A stretch of 64,000 nt of DNA from assembly GCF_008056315.1 (NCBI RefSeq), contig NZ_VRKQ01000008.1, forward strand, positions 1 through 64,000. The letters are read 5' to 3'. Numbering within the stretch: the stretch's first letter is position 1; every line of letters begins with the position of its first letter. Source of the stretch: Seonamhaeicola maritimus (GTDB lineage: Bacteria > Bacteroidota > Bacteroidia > Flavobacteriales > Flavobacteriaceae). A program made the translations under genes and the position numbers. Shown piece after piece: positions 1-7,983 of this stretch. A model generated the notes under the pieces. That model did not search any database. It saw only the letters and a list, made by a program, of their open reading frames with translations, and was not told the DNA's origin.

Positions 1-294
1 AAAGTGTATAGGCAAATGGATTTTGGATCGCTTTGGGGAGGATTGTCCTATAGAACAAGTTTAGATGGAGCTGAGTTTATTACAAATTCGGGAGCTTTAG
101 ATAGCCAAAAATTACAACAAATAACACCAATTGTAGGAGTTAATTATAAAAACTTAATGTTTGCTTATACCTATACGTATCAGTCTAACTCTGTAGTTTT
201 TACCAATGGTGGATTTCATCAATTTACCTTAGGTTATAATTTTGGCTGTAGACGAGAACGTTATGATTGTAATTGTCCTGCAATTAATTATTAA
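1..294 (+). CDS. PorP/SprF family type IX secretion outer membrane protein (3' part)
   Basis: The reading frame is open from the first base, so the gene is cut by the window start and only its last 97 or so residues are seen. The alternating beta-strand pattern ends in 'GFHQFTLGYNFGC' followed by a Cys-rich tail ('CRRERYDCNCP'), which I recognise as the C-terminus of PorP/SprF-family proteins. These outer membrane barrels are linked to type IX secretion and gliding in Bacteroidota. The partner genes (often a large adhesin) would lie upstream of the window. A strong hairpin follows at 391-415. The family call is good; the substrate cannot be inferred. Confidence 0.8.
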   Translation, partial: KVYRQMDFGSLWGGLSYRTSLDGAEFITNSGALDSQKLQQITPIVGVNYKNLMFAYTYTYQSNSVVFTNGGFHQFTLGYNFGCRRERYDCNCPAINY

Positions 295-390
295 GTCTTA
301 CTAAATAAGAATTAATTTATCAAGCTGAACTTGTTTCAAGTTTATATAATATTTGCAATTCTGAAATGAATTGAGAATAACACTTAAAAG

Positions 391-420
391 AAAGGCTCGT
401 TTAAAACGAGCCTTTCTTTT
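391..420. terminator. Bidirectional rho-independent terminator
   Basis: An 11-bp perfect stem (391-401 with 405-415) is followed by a T-run on the + strand and preceded by A-rich sequence that gives a U-tract on the - strand. It lies between two convergent genes, PorP/SprF (+) and the VWA lipoprotein (-), and can serve both. Confidence 0.85.
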
Positions 421-421
421 T

Positions 422-1588
422 TTAATTCCAAGTATATTTTTTCTTTTTAGCTTGTTCTTTAATAGCTTTAGTCATGGCACTTTCTAAACTATTATTGTTT
501 TTTGATTTGGCTTGTTCAGAAATGTACTTTGTACGCTTTACATTTAAATCTTGAATCTGTTTTTGAATGATTGCTCGTTCTTTTTTCATAGCTTCAACAT
601 AAGCTTTGATTTCAGTTTCGGACTTTCCTTTAAGTTCTTTTGGAAGTGTTTCTTCTTTTAAGTCTTCAATTACTACTTCGTCATTTTCAATTGCATCAAC
701 TAAATCCCAAGAAGAGTTTTTGTAGAAATGAGAACTCTTACTTACAGATCGTTTAACAGCATTTGCATAACCATAAGAACTTGCATTCCTATCTTGTATA
801 GCTTGTTCCGCTACTTTATCTCTACCTCTTGAGCCGTAACCAATGTAAGTTTTATTAAGTTGCCTATTTAAAATTAAAATTTTGTCGTCATAAGGAGAAG
901 CAATATGAACCGTTTTCTGATTATGGTTAATAGCTATATAATCACCATTAGTTAATTTGGCACCGTCTTTCCAGTTGGTAGAAATACCTTGACTATAATT
1001 CCCACAGAAAATAGTATTAATGGTTACATCTTTTTCATTAGCATTAGTTGCAGCATCTTTATAATTTACTTTACCTTGTGTAAAAGGCTCATTACCTGCA
1101 ATAAAAATTAGTTTTAAATCGTCAGGGTTGTTACCCCAATTTAATTGATTTAATGATGTTTGAATTACTTGCCCGCAGTATTCATTACCTCCATTAGTTG
1201 TCAAAGAAAACAATTCTTTTGAAATGTCGTCTAAATCATTACTAAAGGAAATAACCTGTCTTATATAGCCTTCATCACCGTTAAGCCCGTCATTACCATA
1301 TTCATATAACGCAATTTGTAAATTGGGTTTGTCCTGTCCGTATTTAGCATAAGAAAGTTCGTTTACAATATCCCAAAGTTGTGCCTTGGCTTGGTCTATT
1401 AAACCGTCCATACTATTACTAGTGTCCAATAACAGAGCTACTTTTATGAATTGTTTGTTAGGATGTGGGTGCTTTTCAGTTTTAACTATTTCTGCTAAAT
1501 GTTCTTGAGGTTTTTTATTGTTCGCATTACAAGCTATAAATCCTATTAGGGATAAGCTTAAGATTAAGGTTTTAAAAGGTGTTTTCAT
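422..1588 (-). CDS. VWA-domain lipoprotein
   Basis: 388 residues. The N-terminus is a lipoprotein signal with lipobox ending at Cys20 ('LIGFIAC'), so it is probably membrane-anchored in the periplasm or at the outer membrane. A von Willebrand factor A domain starts near residue 48. It has a complete MIDAS start, 'DTSNSMDG' (D55, S57, S59), expected to bind a divalent cation and mediate protein contacts. The last third, from about residue 300, is charged and helical with many Lys and Glu and is probably coiled coil. It is a single gene, with its promoter in the 229 bp up to the sensor kinase gene. The partner is unknown. Confidence 0.8.
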   Translation of the reverse strand: MKTPFKTLILSLSLIGFIACNANNKKPQEHLAEIVKTEKHPHPNKQFIKVALLLDTSNSMDGLIDQAKAQLWDIVNELSYAKYGQDKPNLQIALYEYGNDGLNGDEGYIRQVISFSNDLDDISKELFSLTTNGGNEYCGQVIQTSLNQLNWGNNPDDLKLIFIAGNEPFTQGKVNYKDAATNANEKDVTINTIFCGNYSQGISTNWKDGAKLTNGDYIAINHNQKTVHIASPYDDKILILNRQLNKTYIGYGSRGRDKVAEQAIQDRNASSYGYANAVKRSVSKSSHFYKNSSWDLVDAIENDEVVIEDLKEETLPKELKGKSETEIKAYVEAMKKERAIIQKQIQDLNVKRTKYISEQAKSKNNNSLESAMTKAIKEQAKKKKYTWN

Positions 1589-1817
1589 AAGATTTGTTTT
1601 TTGATTAAATGATGTTTTTTACAAATTGATAGCATAAATCTATAACCAAGGTTTTTATTAAAAAATCTAGAATGAGTGAAGTGCTAACTTAAATGAGGGA
1701 ATGGATATGTTCAATGTGTAAGCATGCCATTTTTGACTTAAAATCTCAATAAAAATGATTTTAGCCATTTTATTTAACCAATGAAAGTGCGTAAGTTTAT
1801 CTATTATAAATTCACTC

Positions 1818-3983
1818 ATGCGAATGGCTATGAAATATTTTTGGGTTCTTTGTTTTGTATTCAATGTGTCTTCATTGTTGGGGCAGGTTGGTATTGATGA
1901 AAATTCACCTAAGTTTACTGTTAGAGGTAAGATTATAGAGAGTGAAACACGTGATGCTATTCCTAATGCAAATATTGAGGTTAATGGTGGCTCATATACT
2001 ACATCAGATATGTTTGGTGAATTTAGAGTTCAGGCCAGAAAGGGCGATGAGCTAATAATTAGGCATAAAGATTTTGAAACCATCTATTATATCATTCAAA
2101 ACAATGAACGTATTCTAGTTAAGGTAGAGCCTAATGAACAAGATAAGTTTATTAGTAAAAGCTCAAAGAAATATAAGAAACAGAGCTTTAATTCGTATAT
2201 AGATTCGGCTGAGGTTTATTTAAAAAAGGATGCTAAAAAAAGTATCCAATTTGTTACAGATGCCTTAGAACTCAGTAATTCTAAAAAAGAAAATGCTGAA
2301 GCTTATGAAGTTTTAGGTGATATAAATATGTTCTGGAAGCAGTATGATCTGGCTGTTTCAAATTACCGGACGAGCTTAAGAGATAATGTTGTCAATGAAG
2401 TAGAATTAAAACTAGCTTGGGCCTATAAAGAAAATCGTAATTATCAAGAAAGCATTGAACTTTACAATGCCATAAACAAAAGAGGATTATCAAATTATCA
2501 ATTAGTTACCTTATATGAAGGTTTGGGAGATGTTTATAAAGAAATTGGACAAAGTGATGCTTCTATTCAAGCGTATCAGGACGGGTTAAAAGTAGCTCAA
2601 AAACATATTATTACTCCAAAAATTACGGATTTAAATTCTAAAATTGCTGAGGTTTATAATGACAAAGGCGAGGTTCAAGAGGCCCAAGGTTTCTTCTCTA
2701 ATTCTTTACGATTGGCTGAAGGTGAAAACAAGAAAAGGGCACTTCAAGAAAAAATTAAGGTTGCAGATTTTGAGAGTAAAAACCTAAACTATTCCACCGA
2801 AATAGAATTAAGAAAACAAGCTTTAGAAGATATTGAAGATATTCAGCTAGATTCTATTTTAGACAACAAAAGCCCACTAACATCTCAAAAGCAAAATTAT
2901 AAAATAGGGAAAGCCTATGCATTACAAAATGACATCCCTAATGCCATAAATTACCTTGAGAAAAGTATTGAGGAAGCCGATGATAGAGAAGATTTGATTG
3001 TTCAAAAAGACGCCACTAGAGGATTATCTGAAGTTTATAGAGATGCGGGACAGTTTAACAAAGCATTAATTGCCTACCAGAGTTATGTAGATATAGTTGA
3101 TAAGATATACGCATTAAAAGAACAAGAGATATCTCAAGCAGCTAAGTTTGGAAAGGATATTGTTAATCAGCAAACAAGAATAAATAGTTTAGAAAGTCAG
3201 AAAGCCTTAATAGATACAGAGTATCAACTTAATACAGAACAGGCAAAAAGACAAAAACTCCTTATTTATTCTCTTTTAGGAGGGCTTTTGTTATTATTAA
3301 TTGTGGCTTTTTTAATGTTTAAATACATAAGACAACAGAAGTTGGCAAATAATTTATTGGCTTTAAAATCGTTACGAAGTCAAATGAATCCGCATTTTAT
3401 TTTTAATGCCTTAAACTCTGTTAATAGTTTTATTGCCTCCAATGATGAACGTACAGCTAACAAATATCTTTCTGATTTTTCACTGTTAATGCGGGCTGTT
3501 TTAGAAAATAGTGAGGAAGATTTTATTCCGTTAGAAAAAGAAATTGAATTACTACAGCTTTATACTAAGCTTGAACATTTTAGGTTTAAAGACCGGTTTG
3601 ATTACGCTATTAATATTGATGAAAATATCAATATTAAAGACTTTGTAATTCCTCCTATGTTGTTGCAACCTTATATTGAAAATGCCGTATGGCATGGGTT
3701 ACGTTATAAGAAAAGCAAAGGCCAATTAGAAATTGCAATTACCCAAACGAGACCAGATGAAATCAGTGTTGCTATTATTGATGATGGAGTTGGTAGGAAA
3801 AAATCAAAAGCTCTGAAAACTGAAAATCAGCAAAAGCAGAACTCCAAAGGCATGGGTAATATCAAAAAGCGTGTATCGATTTTGAATGATATGTATAAAG
3901 ATAAGGTTGATGTTTTGGTAACAGATTTTCAAGATGCTGAAGACACCGGAACCAAAGTAGAGGTAACACTTAAAAAGGATTAG
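1818..3983 (+). CDS. TPR-containing LytS-type sensor histidine kinase
   Basis: 721 residues. Order: signal peptide (ending near 'SSLLGQ'); a carboxypeptidase-regulatory-like beta domain (about 30-95); tetratricopeptide repeats (about 130-440); one transmembrane helix (about 482-505); then a His_kinase/HATPase module. The phospho-acceptor lies in 'QMNPHFIFNALNS' (His526), the usual LytS/YehU form. ATP-site motifs are 'PYIENAVWHGL', 'DDGVGRKKSK' and 'GMGNIKKRV'. Three in-frame ATGs (1818, 1824, 1830) are possible starts; 1830 gives the neatest signal peptide. The stop abuts the response regulator start exactly, so the two are translationally coupled. The signal sensed by the periplasmic TPR part is unknown. 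Confidence 0.9.
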   Translation: MRMAMKYFWVLCFVFNVSSLLGQVGIDENSPKFTVRGKIIESETRDAIPNANIEVNGGSYTTSDMFGEFRVQARKGDELIIRHKDFETIYYIIQNNERILVKVEPNEQDKFISKSSKKYKKQSFNSYIDSAEVYLKKDAKKSIQFVTDALELSNSKKENAEAYEVLGDINMFWKQYDLAVSNYRTSLRDNVVNEVELKLAWAYKENRNYQESIELYNAINKRGLSNYQLVTLYEGLGDVYKEIGQSDASIQAYQDGLKVAQKHIITPKITDLNSKIAEVYNDKGEVQEAQGFFSNSLRLAEGENKKRALQEKIKVADFESKNLNYSTEIELRKQALEDIEDIQLDSILDNKSPLTSQKQNYKIGKAYALQNDIPNAINYLEKSIEEADDREDLIVQKDATRGLSEVYRDAGQFNKALIAYQSYVDIVDKIYALKEQEISQAAKFGKDIVNQQTRINSLESQKALIDTEYQLNTEQAKRQKLLIYSLLGGLLLLLIVAFLMFKYIRQQKLANNLLALKSLRSQMNPHFIFNALNSVNSFIASNDERTANKYLSDFSLLMRAVLENSEEDFIPLEKEIELLQLYTKLEHFRFKDRFDYAINIDENINIKDFVIPPMLLQPYIENAVWHGLRYKKSKGQLEIAITQTRPDEISVAIIDDGVGRKKSKALKTENQQKQNSKGMGNIKKRVSILNDMYKDKVDVLVTDFQDAEDTGTKVEVTLKKD

Positions 3984-4718
3984 ATGAAATTAGACGCTAT
4001 CATAGTAGAAGACGAGAAAACTAGCAGAGACATCTTAAAAAACTACTTAAAAAAGTATTGCCCAAATGTGACTATTTTAGGTGAAGCTGCTAATGTAGAT
4101 GAGGCTTTGGTTTTAATTCGTAATCATGATTTAGACCTAGTGTTTTTAGATGTAGAAATGCCCTATGGAAATGCTTTTGATTTACTCGACAAGGTTGGTG
4201 ATGTGGATTTTGAAACGGTATTTGTAACCGCCTATAATCATTACGCTATGGATGCACTAAATGCCCATGCGTCGTATTATTTAATGAAACCCATATCTAT
4301 TGATGAGCTTATAAAAGCAGTAGATTATGTAACTGAAATAAAAACCAAGGAGAATGCTTTACAAGACCAAGTTTTAGTCCCAAAAACCAACAGTGTTAAT
4401 GGGAAAATAACTATTCCTCAATTAGACGGTTTTGAAGTTCTTAATACTTCAGATATTTTGTATTGTAAAGCGGATGATAATTATACCGAAATCTATTTGA
4501 ATAATAATAAAAAGAAGTTAGTAAGTAAAACCCTTAAATATTTTGAAGAAGCTTTAAATGGTTCTAGTTTTACTAGAGTTCATAAAAGTTATTTAGTCAA
4601 CGTAAACGAGGTGGTTAAATATGTCAAAGGAAAGGGTGGAAGCGTGGTATTAAGCAACGGAAAAGAGATTATGGTTTCCGCCTCAAAAAAATCAGATTTG
4701 TTGTCATACTTTAAATAA
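3984..4718 (+). CDS. LytTR-family response regulator
   Basis: 244 residues. An N-terminal receiver domain carries the acidic pocket ('VEDE', residues 8-11), the phospho-acceptor Asp56 in 'LVFLDVEMP' and the conserved Lys in 'YLMKPIS'. A C-terminal LytTR DNA-binding domain spans about residues 140-244 ('YCKADDNYTEIYL', 'FTRVHKSYLVNVNEV'). It begins at the base after the kinase stop codon, so it is the cognate regulator of the upstream kinase. LytTR proteins usually bind direct repeats; no target is evident here. Confidence 0.93.
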   Translation: MKLDAIIVEDEKTSRDILKNYLKKYCPNVTILGEAANVDEALVLIRNHDLDLVFLDVEMPYGNAFDLLDKVGDVDFETVFVTAYNHYAMDALNAHASYYLMKPISIDELIKAVDYVTEIKTKENALQDQVLVPKTNSVNGKITIPQLDGFEVLNTSDILYCKADDNYTEIYLNNNKKKLVSKTLKYFEEALNGSSFTRVHKSYLVNVNEVVKYVKGKGGSVVLSNGKEIMVSASKKSDLLSYFK

Positions 4719-4723
4719 CTTTG

Positions 4724-4758
4724 TCATTCTGAGGAGTGAAACGACGTAAGAATCTTAT
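4724..4758. repeat. Short interspersed intergenic repeat-like sequence
   Basis: The gap between the response regulator and the carbonic-anhydrase-like gene holds a segment of the type 'GTCATTCTGAGGAGTGAAA' running into 'CGTAAGAATCTTA'. Sequences of this type recur between genes in many Bacteroidota genomes as I recall. Only one clear copy is in this window, so the repeat status rests on prior knowledge. Confidence 0.35.
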
Positions 4759-4790
4759 AATCATTATTCAATAAAAAATATTCAATAAAA

Positions 4791-5306
4791 ATGCCAGTAA
4801 TATTACCAGTAAAAGATAAATCACCACAAATTCCAGAAGACTGCTTTGTGGCCGAAAATGCTACTATTGTTGGAGATGTAGTTATGGGAAACCAATGCAG
4901 TATTTGGTTTAGTGCCGTTGTACGGGGCGATGTAAACTACATCAAAATGGGAAACAAAGTAAATATTCAAGACGGAGCTGTTATTCATGGTACCTATCAA
5001 AAATGGGCAACAGAAATTGGCAATAATGTATCTATTGGGCACAATGCCTTGGTACACGGATGTACTATTCAAGATAATGTACTTGTAGGTATGGGTAGTA
5101 TTATTATGGATGGTTGTGTTGTAGAAAGTAATAGTATTATTGCTGCAGGGGCTGTAATTACTCAAAACACTAGAGTAGAATCTGGTAGTATTTATGCAGG
5201 TGTTCCTGCTAAAAAAATAAAAGACATTAGTAAAGAACTAATTTCGGGAGAAATTAATCGTATCGCAGATGCGTACATTAAATATTCTAGCTGGTTTAAG
5301 GAGTAG
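4791..5306 (+). CDS. Gamma-carbonic anhydrase-like hexapeptide repeat protein
   Basis: 171 residues, the usual length of the YrdA/PaaY group. Nearly the whole protein is a left-handed beta-helix of hexapeptide repeats ('VVMGNQCSIWFSAVVRGD', 'VSIGHNALVHGCTI'). The three zinc-ligand histidines of gamma-carbonic anhydrases are present: His66 ('VIHGTY'), His84 and His89 ('IGHNALVHG'). It probably forms a cytoplasmic trimer. Many members of this group lack measurable carbonic anhydrase activity, so the reaction is uncertain. It has its own start 72 bp after the response regulator. Confidence 0.85.
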   Translation: MPVILPVKDKSPQIPEDCFVAENATIVGDVVMGNQCSIWFSAVVRGDVNYIKMGNKVNIQDGAVIHGTYQKWATEIGNNVSIGHNALVHGCTIQDNVLVGMGSIIMDGCVVESNSIIAAGAVITQNTRVESGSIYAGVPAKKIKDISKELISGEINRIADAYIKYSSWFKE

Positions 5307-5347
5307 TTAGCTTAATTACTTACCCATATTAAGAATCTTATTATGAT

Positions 5348-5431
5348 CACTAGCGTTCCCCTATAGGGTCGCGCTTTCAGCAGTCGTTTTATTCAAAGAG
5401 CTCCAACAAATGCTTCAGTCGCTAACGCAGT
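5348..5431. repeat. GC-richer extragenic element between two genes
   Basis: The 131-bp gap between two convergent genes holds an 80-bp block that is richer in G+C than the local background. It contains short related words in opposite orientations ('CTAGCG' near 5350 and 'CGCTAACG' near 5420; 'CAGTCG' twice). I recall similar elements scattered in Flavobacteriaceae genomes, but no second copy is in this window. It has no coding potential and no clear terminator U-tract. Confidence 0.35.
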
Positions 5432-5437
5432 GTTCAA

Positions 5438-6217
5438 TTAAAAGTCAAGATATTGGACAGTATAATCTGTATCCAAAATTTGTTGCATCACATTCAATTT
5501 TCCGTTTGTGTAAAACAAGTGTTCAGACTTCGGATTTTTAAAATTCAATAAATCATTCTGTTTTAAGACAGCTTTGGTTTGTCTAGCCACCGCCTCACCA
5601 GAATCAATAATTGTTACATGTTCAGGTAATAATTCAATTAATTGAGGGATTAGATAGGGGTAATGAGAACATCCTAAAACCAAATAATCAATATTGGCAT
5701 TCAGCATGGGTTGTAAATAGGTTATTAAAAGGGCGGTCATTTCTTCTGAATATAACTTACCACTTTCTATTAGGTTAACAATGCCTTCGCCAACTTGTTC
5801 TACAACATTAATGTTATTAGCAAATTTGCCTGAAGTTTTAGAGAACAACTCACTACTTAAAGTGCCTTGAGTTGCTAAAATACCAACTGCCTTTGTTTTA
5901 GTTTGTAATGCCGCTGGTTTAATGGCAGGTTCAATACCAATAAAAGGGACATTATAATTATTTCGTAAATAACCTATAGCGTTGGTAGTAGCTGTATTAC
6001 AAGCCACCACAATAAGTTTACAACCATTCCCTAATAATAGTTCTGTATTCTTTATACATAAATTAGTGATCGCCTCTTTCCCTTTTGGCCCGTAAGGAGC
6101 ATTAATACTATCAGCTAAATAAATACTACTTTCATTTGGAAGTAGTTCATTAATGGCTTTCCAGATAGAAGTACCACCAACTCCAGAGTCAAAAACACCA
6201 ATAGGGTGATTATTCAT
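5438..6217 (-). CDS. murI: Glutamate racemase MurI
   Basis: 259 residues. It interconverts L- and D-glutamate for peptidoglycan synthesis in the cytoplasm. The catalytic pair is visible: Cys73 in 'VVACNTAT' and Cys182 in 'LVLGCSHYPYL', with His184. The substrate-binding start 'GVFDSGVGG' (D10, S11) and 'APYGPKG' are intact. It is the last gene of the long minus-strand envelope cluster, but a strong hairpin at 6235-6260 separates it from ompH, so it may have its own promoter or receive read-through. Confidence 0.96.
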   Translation of the reverse strand: MNNHPIGVFDSGVGGTSIWKAINELLPNESSIYLADSINAPYGPKGKEAITNLCIKNTELLLGNGCKLIVVACNTATTNAIGYLRNNYNVPFIGIEPAIKPAALQTKTKAVGILATQGTLSSELFSKTSGKFANNINVVEQVGEGIVNLIESGKLYSEEMTALLITYLQPMLNANIDYLVLGCSHYPYLIPQLIELLPEHVTIIDSGEAVARQTKAVLKQNDLLNFKNPKSEHLFYTNGKLNVMQQILDTDYTVQYLDF

Positions 6218-6230
6218 AGTTTAACAAAAA

Positions 6231-6260
6231 TAAAAAAGCTGCTTTGTAAAAAGCAGCTTT
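6231..6260 (-). terminator. Rho-independent terminator after ompH
   Basis: An 11-bp perfect stem (6235-6245 with 6250-6260, 4-nt loop) lies between the ompH stop and the murI start. On the - strand the stem is followed by a U-tract (the A-run 6232-6237 and beyond). It should end or attenuate the bamA-ompH transcript before murI. Confidence 0.85.
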
Positions 6261-6287
6261 AAAGTAAGTTATTTGTATTCAGGTAAA

Positions 6288-6788
6288 TTAAATACCTAAT
6301 TGAGTTTTTACAGCTGCTAAAATATCTGTTCCTTCGGCAACTATTAAAGTAGCTCTATCTAAAACATAATTAAATCCTTGTGCTTTAGCTACCTCATTAA
6401 TAGCTTTCATGGCTTCTTCTTCAACAGGCTTAAGAAGTTCGGCACGTTTTTCAGCTAAACTCTTTTGAGCGTCTTGCTGAAATACAGCAATACGTTGTTC
6501 TTTTTCTTGTAATTCTACAACGCGTTTTTGATTTTCTTCATCCGTTTTATTAGGTGCTTCAGCTTGATATTGCTTTTGTAAGTTTTGAAGCTCGGTAATA
6601 GAATTTTGAATATCTGTTGTATATGTTTTTTGCAAAGCTTCAAGCTCTGTTTGCGCAGATTTAAAACCTGGCATAGCCTGAATTAATTCTTGGGTGTTTA
6701 TATGGGCAACTTTACTTTGTGCTTGCGAAAAACTAATACTCCCTATACATACTGCCGTTGCTAATAAAATAGTTTTTAATTGTTTCAT
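6288..6788 (-). CDS. OmpH/Skp family periplasmic chaperone (first copy)
   Basis: 166 residues, the normal Skp length. A signal peptide (about residues 1-24, ending 'SFSQAQ') is followed by the short beta strand 'VAHINTQEL' and a long Gln/Glu/Lys-rich helical region that forms the tentacle coiled coil. The C-terminus ('GFNYVLDRATLIV') closes the trimeric body. It escorts unfolded outer membrane proteins to BamA. It sits 31 bp after a second ompH gene and downstream of bamA, the standard arrangement in this phylum. Confidence 0.92.
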   Translation of the reverse strand: MKQLKTILLATAVCIGSISFSQAQSKVAHINTQELIQAMPGFKSAQTELEALQKTYTTDIQNSITELQNLQKQYQAEAPNKTDEENQKRVVELQEKEQRIAVFQQDAQKSLAEKRAELLKPVEEEAMKAINEVAKAQGFNYVLDRATLIVAEGTDILAAVKTQLGI

Positions 6789-6819
6789 TTTTAAATTGTA
6801 TTAAATGTGTTATAAATTA

Positions 6820-7836
6820 TTAATTGTTTTGGTTTATACTGTCTCTAGCTTTTTTTCTGTCTTCTAATTCCTTTTGTCTTTCGGCTAATATTTTCTTCTT
6901 TTTTTCTTCTAAAGCTCTTTTTCTTTCTTCTCTTTCAGCTAACTTTTTTTGACGATTTTCTTCAATCAATTGTTCTCTAGTTTTAGCTCCCGTTTTTTCT
7001 TCATCCACGGTCTTAGCTCCCGTTTTTTCTTCATCAGTTGTACTTTCAGTGACTTTATTTCTTGCGTCTATTTTAGCTTGCTTAGCCTTTTCACGGTCAT
7101 CAAGAATCTTTTGTCGTTTGGCCTCTGCCTCTTTTACTTTAGCTTCTCGTGCTGCTAGTTTTTTATTTCTAGCTTCTTCTATAGCACTTTCTCTCTGTTT
7201 TTTCTTTTCTTCTAAAACTCTAGCTCGTTCTTCTTGTTCTAGATTAATTTCTGGCACTAACTCTTCTTCCTCGGCAGCCTTACGCTCAGACTTTGACTGT
7301 ACTTGTTTTCTTTTGGCTGTTCTTGTAATACTTCTAATTACCGTTTCGCTTAAATCATACTGCCTTGCGGAGAACAACATTGTTGCATCAGAGGACTTAT
7401 CAAAAATAAAATCATATTTTCTGCTGTTGGCAATATCTTGAACCGCTGCAAAAATTTGATCTTGAACTGGTTTCATTAATTGGGTTTGTTGAATAAATAA
7501 ATCCCCATTAGGGCCAAATCGCTTTTGCTGATAATCCAATATCTCTTTTTCTTCAAAATAAATGTCTTCTTCACGCTCTTCAATAAGCTCTTTGGTCAAG
7601 AGGGCTTTTTCATTACTTAAATCTTTCCTTTGTTGCTCAATAGTGCCTAGTTTAACCTCAATTTCATTCTTCCATTTATCTGCCTTTTCATTCAATTGTG
7701 CAATAGCTTCTTGATATTCAGGAACATTTTCTAAAATATACTCAGTATCTATATAACCTATCCGGACACCACGTTGAGCCTGTATTGATATACTAAAAAA
7801 AGCTAATATCAGTAAAAAAAGAACTTTGTTTTGCAT
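6820..7836 (-). CDS. OmpH/Skp family protein with long charged C-terminus
   Basis: About 338 residues with the start placed at the ATG at 7836, which gives a clean signal peptide ('MQNKVLFLLILAFFSISIQA'). An in-frame start at 7875 would only add 13 residues ahead of it. Residues 20-170 form a Skp-like core ('RIGYIDTEYILENVPEY' to 'KYDFIFDKSSDATMLFS'). The rest, about 150 residues, is Lys/Glu/Arg-rich coiled coil absent from classical Skp. It contains a 10-residue tandem repeat ('EEKTGAKT' twice). Likely a periplasmic chaperone of the BamA pathway; the role of the tail is unknown. Confidence 0.88.
   Translation of the reverse strand: MQNKVLFLLILAFFSISIQAQRGVRIGYIDTEYILENVPEYQEAIAQLNEKADKWKNEIEVKLGTIEQQRKDLSNEKALLTKELIEEREEDIYFEEKEILDYQQKRFGPNGDLFIQQTQLMKPVQDQIFAAVQDIANSRKYDFIFDKSSDATMLFSARQYDLSETVIRSITRTAKRKQVQSKSERKAAEEEELVPEINLEQEERARVLEEKKKQRESAIEEARNKKLAAREAKVKEAEAKRQKILDDREKAKQAKIDARNKVTESTTDEEKTGAKTVDEEKTGAKTREQLIEENRQKKLAEREERKRALEEKKKKILAERQKELEDRKKARDSINQNN
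6983..7035. repeat. Two-copy 30-bp tandem repeat inside ompH-like gene
   Basis: A 23-bp identical word beginning 'TTAGCTCCCGTTTTTTCTTC' occurs at 6983-7005 and 7013-7035, a period of 30 bp. It is in frame and encodes two copies of a 10-residue unit containing 'EEKTGAKT' in the charged tail. Confidence 0.85.
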
Positions 7837-7983
7837 CCTGTTATATTTTATAATTAATTGACCTACAATTTTCAAATTTGAACAATATCTCCAAAATTAA
7901 CGAATTTTAACTTTAAAAATTTTAATTCTTATGCAAAACATCAATATGTTATTAGAAAATATCGTGCCAAAATAATTTTTAAC

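Noticed and set aside
1667-1864. Minus-strand frame of 65 codons upstream of the sensor kinase
   Set aside because: It overlaps the kinase start and its promoter region and has no recognisable features.
6949-7441. Plus-strand open frames opposite the long ompH-like gene
   Set aside because: They are low-complexity mirror frames of Lys/Glu-rich codons, with no family features.
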